Assembly: GCA_002335605.1 (NCBI GenBank) | Contig: BEDY01000003.1 | Location: 1,054,001 to 1,118,000 of the forward strand | From: Prillingera fragicola | Lineage: Eukaryota > Basidiomycota > Tremellomycetes > Trichosporonales > Trichosporonaceae | Length of the DNA stretch: 64,000 nucleotides | Direction of reading: 5' to 3' | Shown here: piece by piece, positions 20,547 to 33,200 of the stretch | Numbering within the stretch: the stretch's first letter is position 1 | Layout of the letters: every line of letters begins with the position of its first letter | Program-made: the position numbers and the translations under genes | Notes under the pieces: generated by a model | The model's input: the letters and a program-made list of their open reading frames with translations, nothing else | Databases searched by the model: none | What the model was told of the DNA's origin: nothing

Positions 20547-22265
20547 ATGACGGCGACGTCACTCATCGCCGCACTTGTGTTCGGACAAGCTTTGCAGGCT
20601 TACGCGGCTTGCACACCTAATACAACCGATCTCCAGGCCACTTTGAAGCAAGGTGGTGCGGGTTATACTCTCTCGCTCTGTCAGAGCCAGAGATACTCCT
20701 TGAAGGCACCTCTTCAGTTCACGGCGGCTAATCAAGAGATCTCCACAGAGGGGTACCCATCTGCCGATTTGCGAGCTACGCTGGTGGTGGAGGGTATCAA
20801 TCAGACGACAGCCATTCAAGGAACGGCTCCCGGTCTGGATGGCGCCAAGCTGAGGCATGTTCAGGTGAGGATCTCCGTTAATGGTGGGGGAGGACTGCCA
20901 GAGCTGACGAGTGAGATTGATGGAAACCGTGAAGATGCAAATGCCTACCCAACACCGTCAGGCGCCAACATTGAGATGGGCGGGGACACCACGGGGCAGT
21001 TGATTGAGTTTGTGAGGACCTTTGACCCTCGTGGATGGTCTTGCTTGCATATGTGCGTATCACGAAGCATGGTCTTATGGCTGACAATTAGTGCGGAGGG
21101 GCAGCTCAACTGCACAAATGTAACAGTTCAGCGCAACGATATTGGCCCTTGTGGGAGCGACCTTTTTGGGAACGTGAGCCTAGTTTCAGATGGGAAAAAG
21201 CTGATACGGCAGTGGGCAGATGGTATCAGCCTCAGTTGTGCTGACAGCCTGGTGGCAGACAACACGATCCTCGACGCGACCGATGGAGGTGTGTACCTGC
21301 TGTCTCTTCGTGCAGCTAACTCTCAGGAATCGTCATCTTTGGCGCCCCATTCTCCACTATCAGAGACAATCATATCAGTGTCAAGACAGTACGTACAGAG
21401 CTCCGCGTTGATCACTGACCCCGCAGCGCACAATGCTCGGAGGCATCAACCGTGAGTGTGACGCTTTGGCCCATGACTGACGCAAAGTGGTCGACATTGT
21501 GCCATGGCTGCCGAACGGGAACTATACGCACACGGTGGTGGAAAACAATGTCATTCACGGTGGCTTTGCCACTAGCTATGGTAATGACACGCAGGGACTG
21601 CAAAATGAGTCAGCGTTGATAAAGATTGGCATTGTGAGTTTTCCCAATTGCACTTGTGCTGAGCGTCTAGGCTTTGGGCCCAGAAGTCTGGTTTGGCACA
21701 CAGTTTGGCACCAACAAGTCCCGCGGTGGTGTAATACAAGGCAACGAGTTTTCTGGAGCCTTCACCTTCGGCATGGCGGTCGCGAGTGCGCAAAACTTTA
21801 TTGTGCAAAACAATACTTTTGCCGCCAATGTCTCCTTTGTATGTCACTTCTTCAAGGCAGAGACTGACGTCGTAGATTGGGGATTATGCGGAGAACTGCA
21901 CTGTGGCTAGCCAAAAGCCTCATCCGCCAACCGCATTGTTGGCCATGTTGCCGTCCCTCGTCAACGTCACCCTCACCCCGGGCAAATCGGCAACGGAAGG
22001 AGACAACTACACGTTTGAGAACGGAACCGCGCTAGCCCTCACTTGCTTCAAACCTCCTTCAGGAAATGTCTGGCCGTATGGTGATGGCTTCAACGCACAA
22101 AGTTCGTCGTCCGAGGGCAGCTCTGGATCTCCAACGGGCTCTAGTCCAGGAGCACAGACCAGCGTGCCCGGAACAAAGGACTCTAAGGCTGTGGCAACGT
22201 GGCCGCCAGTTGAAATGCTTGGTCTGATTCTCCCATTCGCATCGGTGACCATGTGGCTTCTCTAG
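20547..22265 (+). CDS. Secreted GPI-anchored right-handed parallel beta-helix protein
   Basis: Nine exons: 20547-20864, 20916-21052, 21092-21173, 21213-21288, 21327-21388, 21427-21451, 21488-21633, 21671-21838, 21876-22265; 467 residues. Residues 1-20 are a signal peptide (TATSLIAALVFGQALQAYA). The body shows pectate-lyase-like coils: CADSLVADNTILDATDGG, GAPFSTIRDNHISV, HTVVENNVIHGG and NFIVQNNTF, with Asn ladders, plus many N-glycosylation sequons. The C-terminus is Ser/Gly/Pro-rich and ends in a hydrophobic segment, typical of a GPI signal. Such proteins are surface or cell-wall carbohydrate-active enzymes or binding proteins; I cannot assign a substrate or catalytic residues. Exon 6 is only 25 nt. 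The acceptor of intron 1 is GAG rather than a pyrimidine-rich CAG. Confidence 0.8.
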
Positions 22266-22481
22266 CCCTTTGCTGTCATCATCAGCACGCACTACTTGTA
22301 CATATGAAAACACAGCTACTGTTTCCATGCTTATACAATGTGGATATATAGTATACACAATACGTCATTGACACTAGCTCTGCAAAGCAAGCGAAATGAA
22401 AGCCACTACGGAACTCAAGCATTAGAGAACTGAAGAGTCGCCCTGGGCTGTCAGTTGCTGTTTACTGCAACCATATTGTCC

Positions 22482-25400
22482 TTACTGGTTGCGAGTCGGA
22501 TCAGCCATCCTAATGGTCTTGATATCTGGGCCCTTCTTGTCACCACCCAAGGGGGAGATGAAGATGTACTGTTTGCCCTCACACACCCTCGTGCCTTCAA
22601 TCTAAAATTTGGATCAGCGCAACCCCTCGTGTACAGTTTGACATACCAGAGCCGTGTATGCGACACTGCGGTTCACAGAGTCGAGGAAGACGTCCCATTC
22701 GTCAAGGCAGCGAATCGCCGATGGGACTGTGTCCCAGAAGGACAACATCAAAGAGATTGTTGAGAATGAGCGCTCTCCGCCACTCAGTTGAGCCACGCCC
22801 TTGGCGTCAGAGATATTGAGGGTCGAGCCAGCCGGCAGAATCTGCTTGGGTTAGACCAAAATTGGGCTTGCAACGCACCTTCATAGTCAGCTCCTCTGTT
22901 TCGTAATCGAATTCGAGGCGCCCCTCCATTGCGCGCTTGTTGATGAAGGTCACGAATGCCATCTTGGCACGAAGAGCAATATGCTTGCGCAGTGCTCGCC
23001 ACTTGTCCTCACGAGTGTCGATGGCTTTAGACAGGGCAAGCGATAACGACCGGAACCCCCCAATTGTCTCCAAGCGTTCAACAACTGTCGCCTTTGCAGC
23101 CCTAGCTCGCTCGACGAGTTCTTGCAGCGCCTCGGCAGAGCTACTGCGTCAACATCGTACAATATGAGTCACAACTACGCACATATTTTGGGCCTTGGAC
23201 ATGTTGGCCTTGAGGGTTTTCTCCTGTTCTTGTAGCTCTTCGAGTGACTCTTTCACCACAGGACGGACAAAAGGTGACGGGTCGTCCGCGCTTGGCCGAT
23301 GCATAGCCGTTGCCTTGGCTGCCCAGTCCTGTCTCGGTCAGCAAATAATGCGAGACGTGCTCACCTGGATTTCCTGGGCCATGCGTTCATGCTTTTGCCC
23401 TGCCTCGACAAGTTCGCGTTCCTGCTCGACCTTCATCCCCCCATAGTGCTTGAGGTCGCGTTTTAGCAACTCGTCGTCCTTGGCAGCATTTTGGAAGTTA
23501 GCCTAAGATGTCAGTCACAGCTACAGTCAGAATCGGACGGAGCCCACCTTCGTCTGAGTCTCAGCGATCTCCAGGTGGGTCCACGCTTTTGACATGGCAT
23601 CAACCGCGTCACGAGCCGCAGCACTCGCGGCCTGCTTGATCGTCTGTTGCTGCCGTGCCGTTTCCAGGTCTCGCTTGTAACCTGCCAGCTCCAGTTCCGT
23701 GTCCTGTCCAGTGAGCTTGTGGCGACCCCCAATGACTTACTGCTTTGACTGACAGAAGCACGTCACCGTCCTCAGGTTGCAGTTGACGCAAGGCATCTTC
23801 TGTCGCTGTCTTTCCACGCATGAGCTCGGGCAGTTTGTTCTCGCACCGATCCAGTTCGTCCTAAGGAAAGTTAGTTTCAAGGCGAAAGCGATGCTAACCT
23901 TTGCCTTCTTTCGAGCAGCTTCGGCTGTCCTCTTCTCCTTTGCTTTGGCATCCAATTCCCTGGCGCAGTCCGATTTCTGTTGGAGGAGCGTATTCTCTTC
24001 CGTCTCCAAGTGTCTGCTATGATCAGCCAGAGCTGTGGCAGCTTGCTTACCGAAGCTCAGCTTGGAGATCTTTGACAAACAAGTTGTTACCGTGCCAGTC
24101 TGGCAGGGGCACCGAATTACGGGTTTGCGTTTTGTTGTAGTTGGCTCCAAAGGTGCGAAAGCCATCGGCTGTAAGAACGGTGACTTGAGAAACCCTGTCG
24201 GAAGCAAGCACTTTGTTGATCAAATCCAACGCAGCGACATTGTTGTCGGCGACCAAAGTCTTCTCAATCTGTGCTTGCGTTATAAGGATGCTGAGAACAT
24301 CGCTGTGCGTAATCTTCCTGGTCAGCACGTCCCCTGAGGATAAGCTCTTACCTTCAGCTTGCTCAGGACAGTTGGACCGAGGCGCGAAAGGTCACCACTT
24401 GAGTAGTCAAACGTCTCATCCCTCTTGAAGAGGACAATCTGAGGAATGCCCCCGGTTCGGGAGGGGCTCGCCGAATAACCCCTGCGGAGTAAGCTCCCCG
24501 AAGAGACCAAAAGCCCACCTTTGCTGCGCCTCCTTGATAACCTTCCACAACTGGGCCTGGTCGCGGGGATCTTGAACGGCGAAACCGCACATGAGCCGGC
24601 CCAGTGCGGAATGCGCCAACCCTTTATACTTCTCATCCTCCAGTTCAACATAGAGTCCCAGTGGGCCGATGGGCTCCGAGTGGTGCCACCTGTGTTGGCC
24701 AATAAGGTTGCGCAAGACTTGTGTGTTGGCACCGAAGGCATTCATGCGGTTGGTGCCGGCATCCCTCGTAACCCGACGTCGTAGATCAATGTCGTTTATC
24801 GAGTTTTGCAGATCCCTGCCTTTCTGTCGAAGACCCTCCACCTCCTCGTTAATTCGGTCGACGCTGATTTTGCCCTGCTCTGCGTCCCTTTTATGCTTTG
24901 GCAATGCCTGCTTCACGTTCGCGATGATGGTCTCGTACTCTGAGAGCTTTGTGCGGTATTGGGCTTCCTCGTCGGAAATCTGCGTCGAACCGTCGTTCCC
25001 TTTTGAGGCAATTTGCTTCACGAGCTTGGCAACGTCCTCCTCGCGGCGCTCGACCTCCTTTTCGAGACTGCGCACCGTGGAAGACTCCTCGCTCTCCTGT
25101 GCGCGAGCTTCATCGTACTTGGCCTTCAACACCCGCTCCTCTTCGGTGAGTTTTGCGCGATTCCTCCTGTCGACTGCGAATTGCTGCTCAGCCTGTTGAA
25201 CAAGTGCTGTAATAGGATCTGCTTTGTCCTGACCTTTAGCGGTCTACCATAGAGAAAGAGCACCCACCGACAGCTCCTGCAGCTTGTGCTCGATCTTTTG
25301 AAGCCTCTTGTTCTGTTCCTCGAGCAGACCGTCATGAACTTCAAGGTCCTGATTATCAGCCACCTGGCCTTCGCAGACAACGCACCGCTTCCTTCCTTGC

Positions 25401-26505
25401 CACAAACGCCCATGCAAGCTTCTCGCTGCATTTACTGATCTCCTCACGAATGTTGGCGGCAAGTCGCCCCTTTTGCACCTCCTTCTTGGCACGATTGAGG
25501 GTATCCATGAGTGCAGGTACTTGTGCCTCGAGCTTGTCGAGCTGGACATGCAGCTGCTGGTGTTTCGTCGCGGAGAGCTCATGCGTCCGCTGCAATGGTC
25601 CGAGATTGGTACCCTCGATGAAAAACTGAATGGAAGTGAACATACATTCAACAGCTGAGTCTCACCTTGTAAAGCTGGCGGGGCTCGGCCTTGCTGAGGA
25701 ATGTCTTGGCCGCATCTTGCGTCAACAACGTCAAAGGAGAGTCGATCCTAATGTGGAAATGTTGGCAAATGTGCAAGAGTTCGTCGTGCGTTTTCGCCAA
25801 AACCTTGCCGTCCTTGGTCGCGCGGAACTTGTATGAGGATCCACTGCGAGAGATGGTGCGCTCAATCACAATATTGCTGGGGTATAGCTCGGGCTTGTAT
25901 GCCTCTGCCCCCGCGTTGACCATTGTGAGGATAATTTTGGCCTGGCTGGGGAGGTGTCAGAGAGCACGGAGACCCCTTGAGCTCACTCTTTGTCCGTCAT
26001 GATGAGCTCTGAAACAGATTGTCCGCGGCCAGTGACTTTGCCCGATGCACCCAGGGCAACAGCAATACCAGTGAGGACAGCCGATTTGCCACTACCGTTG
26101 TGTCCCACGATGAAGTTCAACTTCGGTCCCAAGTCCACCTCAAGGTGCTCGTGGCACATGAAGTTAACCAAGACCACGGACGAAATGGTGCCAGCCACGG
26201 ACGAGGTAGACGCCTGTAGTGTCAGCGTGGGGCGCGGTCAAACACGTACGGCTTGGAGACGCTTTCGCTTCTTCATCCACGTATCATATTGCTCTACGTC
26301 CTCCTCCTCCATGGGCTGTGTTCCAAGTTCTTCCTCAACAGCGCCGCTCTGGCTTTGCTGAGACCCATCCTGCAGCTTGCGACGCTTTGACTGATGGTTG
26401 GTGAGTAACTGTCTCGCGCATTATAACACTTACGCTCATGGTTTCTTGAGAATCATCCTCTCCATCTACCGCAGAGGATAACCTCTTTGGAGCTGGGTGC
26501 ACCAT
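22482..26505 (-). CDS. SMC6: SMC6, structural maintenance of chromosomes protein of the Smc5/6 complex
   Basis: An ATPase of the Smc5/6 complex, which resolves recombination intermediates and guards replication forks. I assembled 17 exons: 26505-26434, 26390-26250, 26213-25987, 25945-25666, 25625-25386, 25348-25268, 25228-24519, 24481-24352, 24313-24051, 24016-23899, 23860-23741, 23703-23548, 23502-23365, 23328-23183, 23143-22879, 22841-22647, 22601-22482; 1,133 residues, the usual size. Walker A is GHNGSGKS (108-115) after [19 protein letters not shown]. Long coiled coils flank a hinge with NAFGANTQV and [11 protein letters not shown]. The C-terminal head has the signature [11 protein letters not shown] and Walker [14 protein letters not shown], and ends [17 protein letters not shown]. 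Every junction keeps frame. The promoter has two ACGCGT boxes. Confidence 0.95.
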
Positions 26506-26561
26506 GGTGTGAGACTGCGAGTTCGGAAGAAACAATGTTCAGTGGCCAAAGCTCTAAAGTG

Positions 26562-26576
26562 ACGCGTAGAACGCGT
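26562..26576. promoter_or_regulatory. Paired ACGCGT (MCB) elements upstream of SMC6
   Basis: ACGCGT occurs at 26562-26567 and again at 26571-26576, 57-71 bp before the SMC6 ATG. ACGCGT is the MluI cell-cycle box bound by MBF, which drives G1/S genes in fungi. The tight pairing next to a replication/repair gene favours function; binding is inferred. Confidence 0.5.
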
Positions 26577-26735
26577 TGTTGACGAAGTCACCCTTCATGC
26601 ACGGAAACAAACATTGTTACGTAATAATTTCCCACCACTGTACAGATTCCTGCCAGGGCGTGTGCAACCCTCTTGCTGTTTGCACCTTCCAAAATCATTC
26701 CCTTGGCGCGAGGTGCATTCTTGCATCCGCAATGT

Positions 26736-27793
26736 CTACGGAGCGGCCGCAGAGGTGGGGCCGCCACGAGCCATCCTCTTGTCGATGTGGGCACGCACAT
26801 TCTCTTCCCATTCGTACCACGTAACACTGGCCATAAAAGTGTCGCGCTGCTGGCAATCGGCAGAACGCACACCTGGTCGACCTTCTGCACGCCAAGTCAG
26901 TATTGATCTGGAATAGCGAAGAGAACAAATCATCAAGAAGCTCACCACGTCCACCCTTGTACCCTGGGGGAAGTACAACGAGGGCCCGAAGAATTCCCTC
27001 CTCTTTAAATCCTAGGCGAACCGCCGCCTCGCAGGACCGCGTATTCATAGAGTTCGCTTTCCACTGGCAGCGACGCAAGCCAAGGCCGCCATTCTCGGGA
27101 CCGTCCAGCATGTGGTGCATGAGAAGACCCATGAGATGGGTTAAGACGTGCGAGCGCTTTTACTTGGTCAGAGCGAAGTCGTGTCGTAATTCAATGTACT
27201 CACCTGGAAAGGCGTCAGGATGACAATCCAGCCCACTTCGGCCATCATCATGTCGTAGTTGGCCTCCATAAAGGTACAAGTGCCAGCAAAGACGTACTCA
27301 CTGCGAGGAGCAGTGAGGTTGTCGAGTGGGGCGGAGTACACTGCGTAACGCACGTTGGCCTGCATGATCTGTCAACAACCACCCTGGGAGAGCAGTCATG
27401 CTGCTCAACGAGTACCCCATGCTGTTCAAGGAGTACACCCCAAAGACCTACCGGCAGCCGGCGGCTCTCCTCGGCCCAGTGGCAGACGTCATTTAGCTCT
27501 GTCCACCTGCGCCTGGAGGGAATGTAGTCGAGAAGCTCAGGATTGGCTTTGACACCGTCAAGCAAGAGCTGCGCGTGTAGTGAAGGCTATCGCTCGTGTT
27601 AAACTCTAAATCACTCGCTGTTGTCATATTCTATCCAGCTTACCACAAAGGGCCTCAGTTCGAGACGATCCGAAGCGAAAGACCTGACAGGGAAGACAAA
27701 GTTGAAGTCGTATTCCTCTGGAGGGGTGTGGAGATGAGCATCCTGCTCAATGGGATTGTCGGGACGCTTGTATGAGTTGATGTAAGTGGTCAT
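26736..27793 (-). CDS. GNAT-family N-acetyltransferase (RimJ/RimL-like)
   Basis: Five exons: 27793-27644, 27568-27452, 27368-27204, 27156-26946, 26884-26736; 263 residues. The N-terminal block DRLELRPFVLLLDGVKANPEL matches the ELRPF start of this GNAT class. The core has EYVFAGTCTFMEAN and EVGWIVILTPFQRSHV, where the beta-4 strand and acetyl-CoA loop lie, and the family signature CQWKANSMNTRSCEAA followed by RLGFKEEGILR. The end has RDTFMASVTWYEWEENV. The substrate is unknown: relatives acetylate protein N-termini, antibiotics or small amines. For the last intron I chose GCAG|AAGG, which gives GGREGRPG; the alternative three bases on also keeps frame. Confidence 0.83.
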
Positions 27794-28103
27794 GATCGAA
27801 ATGCGAAGGACGCGGGTGGAACTATGAGCGAAAGCGAGGGGCTGTTCAGTAACAAATCGGTGTAGAGGTTGTTAAGTTGCGGGGAACCGAGTCGAGTTCA
27901 CTCATGTACGGGGACCTCCACCTCGAATTCAGGCACGGCTCGCCGGAATGCCGAGGGTGAGATAGCCGATGCCGAGTAGTCACAACATTGCAGCTTGCAG
28001 GCTTACATAACATGCCCCCCCAACTAGGATATACGAGCAAGGATGGCAAAGCACTATTATACGCATGGGTCCTGTGGACCAAGATACATAAAGGGGCAGG
28101 GAA
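27794..28103. other. Spacer between the acetyltransferase start and the Aurora stop
   Basis: 310 bp with no ORF or RNA feature that I can support. It holds the acetyltransferase promoter and the 3' end of the Aurora kinase transcript. Confidence 0.5.
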
Positions 28104-29681
28104 TCATGAGGCACGAGTGGCACTGTGGCGCTTCTTCTCATACTTCTTGATCCAAGGATGCTGCAGAACTTCAGATAGTGGAAGGCGGTCTTCGGGGTTG
28201 TAGCGCAAAAGCTGGAGCAGTCAGCAGAGCCAGGCAGCAGTACTCACCCTAGAGATCAAGTCTGTCGCCTCACGAGACACCCATTCAGGGATGTGTAAGT
28301 CGACGTTACGAATACGCTTGTAGGTTGCTGCGCAGGTTAGAGTGATTCTCGTTCAAGTAAGCGTACCGCTGTGTCCTGCCAAGTCCTGCATGTTGTCAGC
28401 GTCAGAAGCCGTTATGACGAGCAACGTACCTCAAATGGCGGGCTTCCAACCAGGAACTCGTAACACAGAACGCCAAGAGCCCATAGATCCACCTTTGCAT
28501 TGTGCTCCTTGCCTTCGACCATCTCTGGGGGAAGATAGTCAAGCGTCCCACACAGGGTGTGGCGGCTGTAAGTCAGCATTTCCTATTTCATGGTCAACAC
28601 CTACCGATCACTTGGGGCATGCACACTCCAACCAAAGTCACCAATCTTGAGCTCGCCCTTGAGGCCAATGAGGAGGTTCTCCGGCTTAATGTCGCGGTGA
28701 ATGACGTGTTTCTTGTGGAGGTATGACAGGGCGTCCGCCATTTGCGCTATGTAACGGCTGCTCCTCTTCTCATCGAATCGGCCAAGTTTTGATAATTGCT
28801 TGTAGAGTTCGCCCTTCGCCGCAAACTCGAGGACGAGAAAAATGCGTTTAGAGTCATGAAAGTACCCGTACAGCCGCAGAATGTTGGGGTGTCGCAGGTT
28901 TTGTTGGATTTCGATCTCTCGCCGAACTTGCTTCTCCACCTTGCCTTGAATAATCTCTTGTTTGTGGAGACACTTGAGCGCGACGATAAAGTGAGGAGCA
29001 ACTTTGGTACGAGCGAGGTAGACGCGGCCAAACTTGCCCTTGCCCAACGGTCGTCCAATCTGAAACGCGGGCAGTGACAAAGGAACCTTACTGGCATGTC
29101 AGCATTAAATGGTACACACACACTCACCCGCTGGCAGAACCGCTGTCCATCTCCAAAAGCTTGGCGGCCTCGCCCGTCGGTGCCTCGTGATCCGCCGCAT
29201 CAGTCTCAAAGCCGCCGTCGTACTTGCCAATGTCAACCTTGCGCACAGCGGCTGCGGCAGCAGAAGAAGCAGAGGGATGTCCGGCGTTTGAAGAGATAGC
29301 TGAAGCCTGGGTTCGGGCAGCAGTGGCGTGGGCAGGTCCATGCAGGCCGTGTGCGGTGTGCTGCAAGGATGCCTTGGGCTTCGGGGGGGGGGACCCGCCA
29401 CTGGACTTGCCAACTGCACTAGAATGAGCCGGTGGTGCAGTCGGGTTGGCTGTGGCAAGATTGAGCAGTGCAGCACGCTGAGCCTCGGCATGATGCGAAG
29501 CAAGACCCGAGTTTGGAGGCCTAACGAGGCCTGGGTTCATGTACTTCTTCATCAAGGGTGGAAGTCTGTTGTTGCCAGCAGCAGCATTGGAACTGGCGGC
29601 GGGGCGGCCCGAGGACGAGTTTGAAGTCCCCGAGCCAGCGATGGACAATGAGTCCATGAGCTGGGGTAGTTGTTGCGACAT
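28104..29681 (-). CDS. IPL1: Aurora protein kinase
   Basis: The chromosomal passenger kinase that corrects kinetochore-microtubule attachment. Six exons: 29681-29128, 29090-28605, 28565-28430, 28385-28367, 28327-28248, 28211-28104; 460 residues. A 185-residue Ser/Ala/Pro-rich N-terminal arm precedes the kinase. Glycine loop GKGKFG at 201-206, catalytic Lys224, HRDIKPEN (316-323), DFGWSVHAP (336-344), activation Thr350 in [16 protein letters not shown]. The end, [14 protein letters not shown], is typical. Exon 4 is only 19 nt (DLAGHS). A run of ten C (29383-29392 on the plus strand as G) encodes part of SPPPKP in exon 1 and is a frameshift-prone homopolymer. A single Aurora gene is usual in fungi, so Ipl1 is the expected orthologue. 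Confidence 0.94.
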
Positions 29682-30258
29682 GGTGAGGGTAATGAAGGCC
29701 CCAACTGGAGAAGCTAATGTATGTGGAGGATGATGATTGTTGGATTGTTGTTTGGCTTGGCCCGTTGACAAAGCAGTCGCGCCCATAGAGTCAGGGCGGA
29801 ACTCCCAAAAATACACGTCATTCACGATGGAAGCACTATGTGGAGGTTGAACCACTAAACTGCGTGGGCACTGTTGTGCGTACAATCAGGCAGGGTGATG
29901 CATGCAGCATGTCTGTTATTGTACCCTGGTGTCCTGCATATGCAATGATAAATACTGCAGGGAGGCGTACATAATTGTGGCATTAGCTGATGGTCCGTTG
30001 GGCAGATTGGTCGCCGGGGATGTATCACCGACAATCGCGCTCGAATAGCCCATGGAACGCATGCATAAGCCTTATTAGTGGGAGACATGATATAACGCCT
30101 GATGTGGCCTTGTACGGGTAAAGAGGACGGTGGATATATGTAATGTAAGAGGCTGATCGTGAACGGTCGTCTTGTAACGTAAAATATTTCTAGGCAGGGC
30201 CATGAGTCGTCCTGCGAACTGAGGTAGAGAATAGAGAATGGTGGGAGGAGACGTGGCG
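29682..30258. other. Aurora upstream region
   Basis: 577 bp between the Aurora start and the stop of the Msb1-IPK1 gene, both on the minus strand. No clear cell-cycle box is present. No RNA or small ORF recognised. Confidence 0.45.
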
Positions 30259-33200
30259 TTACTCCTGGTTGGAAGCACCGTCCTTGTCGACGAGCTGTTC
30301 GTCGACCACGCGCTTTAAAACACGCATAACAGACGGAGGCTCGCTGCCAACTTGAATCTCCCTGGGCATGAACACAGAGGCTGAAGGCTGGAGACTGGAA
30401 TCCAGAGGGTCCGCCTTGGACGAGATGGACGACTGAACGGGAGGCGTGTACTCAACGTCGCCCACAAACGGAGACGCGTGAAGTTCCGCTGCAGCTCCGA
30501 CAGTGCGCTGGGACTGGGGAGTGTCAATCGAGACAGGCGCGTTCGCCACAGGGGTGCTGGCGAAGACTGGGGAGCCTGGAATGACCGGTGTGTTAAGAGC
30601 AGGCGTGTCTGGGGCAGTGGCGTAAGACGCGGGGTCTATGTCCGCCGAGCTCAACGACGCCATGTCAACATTGTCGGACAGAGTACGAACTCGGGGATTC
30701 TCCGTGTCACTCGTGCCGATTGGAATAGGGGGGAGTTTAGCATTCTGGTATAGCTCGACGTTGTGAGGAGGCATGCGGACCGCTTCGGGTTCAGGCAACT
30801 CATCAATGTCCGGCACTGGAGTTCGAAGATTGTCCTGAGCCTCAACAGGAGACTCCTTTGACGTTGTCTCTCCCATCATGGCAAACGATGCCGGCGATGG
30901 TGCAGTTGAGCGCTTGAGGCGGTCGCTGAAAGGGTCATTCTTCTCAGCGATGACGGAAGATTCCTCCGAGGTCGTGACGGGGTCGTCAGTTGTGACCGGC
31001 TCATTCTCCATTGCCTCAGGCGGAACTTCTTCCACAGCGGTAGCAGAGTCAAGGGCAATCTCTTCCGGCTCGGTGATAGCAGAATGGGTTTCGGGGAGAG
31101 TCATGGAGGCCACAGATGGGTGGAGAGTAGATTCGGGAAGAGCGATTAAAGGTTCATCGATCTTCGACAGCGGCGCGTCCTCGGCCGCGGTCGACTCCCT
31201 GCGCTCTGCAGTAATTTCGGCATCAGTCGCAAAAGCTGTCGTCGTGTCAGGCTCCGGCAGCACAGACTCCGAAGCGTAGGGCCGCTCGTTGACAGCAGAA
31301 TCACCAGCGTCGAGAGCATGGCCATTCTCGACCATCGTATCATCGCCAATGAAGGAAGACTCGATAAGAGTTTCGTCGCCCTCATCAGCCGCAGCGTCCT
31401 CGTCCGTGACCTTCGTAATTGGCTCCGTACTTGTCGACACCGCCGTGGCTGGCGAAGCATCCAGGTCATTGTCGGCTGCTGGTGGTGCGAGGTCCACTGC
31501 CGCCGTTGGGATAGAACTGGACTTAGGGTCGACATCAGAAGCATCTGCGAGAGGCTCCTTCTGGGCTGGTGACTCCACTGTCGCAAGAGCTTCAGGCTCC
31601 TGGTTAAGAGGGGGGTTCTCACCAGTGGGGTCAGAGACGACCGACTCGTTCTGATTCACGTTCGGACTGCCTTCAGCCCCCTTGTCCCCGTTATCGACAG
31701 TGGAGGGCGAGTCTGCAGGAATCACAACCATGGCTGGAGCAGTGTCTGCGTGCTTGAGAGGCTCCTCCGGTTTGGAAGCGGAGGAAAGTGCAGCAGTCAC
31801 AGCTGCTCCAGCACCAGCTGCGGTTACGTCCTTCTTGCTCAGGAACTTTAGCTTAGACTTGGGAGGTGACGAGTCCTCCTTCGTCGCCGTTGATTTTGTC
31901 TCCTCTGACTTCGCAGGGCTCTCCATTTTGGTGCTTGCCTTACGGTAGCCGAATGATTGGCTGTCCTGCTTGCCGCTTGTTTTGCGGTTGCCGCTGAAGG
32001 ACGACGTAAACGCGGCAAACTTGCTCTTCTTCAGCTTTGACGGTGAGTTGTCGGTTGGCTTGGGCTCGGGCGACGACTTGGACAACTTCGTGCTGGAGAG
32101 CTTGCGCGTCAGAGCCGCGACAGATGACCGGACATCAGAAGACTTGGGCACCTCCAGTGACCGAGGGGAGGCGGTCGGGGAAACTGCACCTGGCGTCTTC
32201 TCTGTAGGAGCAGAAGCAACGGCTACGATCGAGGCAGTGGCCGGGGCAGTTTCCGCACCGGCGTCAGCTGGTATGGTAGACTCGCTCGTCGATGTCGTCG
32301 GAGACTCCACTGCGGGCGCCTTCACACCGTCATCCAGTTTGTTGTCTGCAGCAGGTGCGGCCGCGCCTGCCGCCCCGTCTGGAGCAGCCACGATCTCGGC
32401 GGTAGCAGCTTGGTCGCCAACCTCGATCGAAGGAGCGACATCTTTATGGTCGGTGTCGTGGTTCGATGTCTGGGCTGGCTCGCTGATGACTGGCACTGCA
32501 GTCTCCTGAGGCACCTGAGGAACAACGTCCTCGATGAGGGCAGCAGCCGTGACGTCCGTTTGGTGAAGATTCTCCGCCATTGGTGGGGCAGCAGCCTCAA
32601 CATCATTCGGAGCCTGCGACACTACTGCCTCTGGCTCCAGGTCGGCCGTTGTGTCCTGCATTGGGACGTCAGCCGGAGCAGTGGCCTCCGACGGAAGATC
32701 AATCGGTACCTGCTGCAATGGAGCATCGGCTGGGGTGGGAACCACGGCAGGGACACTGACTCCATCCTTTGTGGCCTCTGTGAAAGTGTCTTCCGCTGCA
32801 GCTGCAGGTGACATTGCCTCTTCCGATGCCGGCGGAATCACAGTCGCGTCCTCAGAAGGTGAAACCACAACGGCTGAAACATCGGCACCGGCGGGGCTTG
32901 TTGGCACCTCAGGGATGGCTGTCGGCTCGGCCTGCTTCAGTGGCAGAGGCGAGCCAGACTCGTCGACCAGAGAGACCTGCGATGGTACCACAACCTTGGC
33001 GAGGGACGTAGTAGCCGCTTCCACCTCGGGTATCGAGGAGGCAGGGGACGAGGTCACAGAGTTGTCGTGCGCCGTTGCCAGCATAGACATGCCTGCGACG
33101 CCGATCACCGCAGCGGCGCCAGAAGCGACGACAGCTTCTTTGTCTGTCGAAGCAGGGGGCGTCTCGGGATTGAATTTGGGGCGGTGAGGGGAGCGAGGAG

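Noticed and set aside
31970..33187. Several long plus-strand frames opposite the IPK1 tail
   Set aside because: Antisense to a low-complexity exon that is open in many frames because of its skewed codon use.
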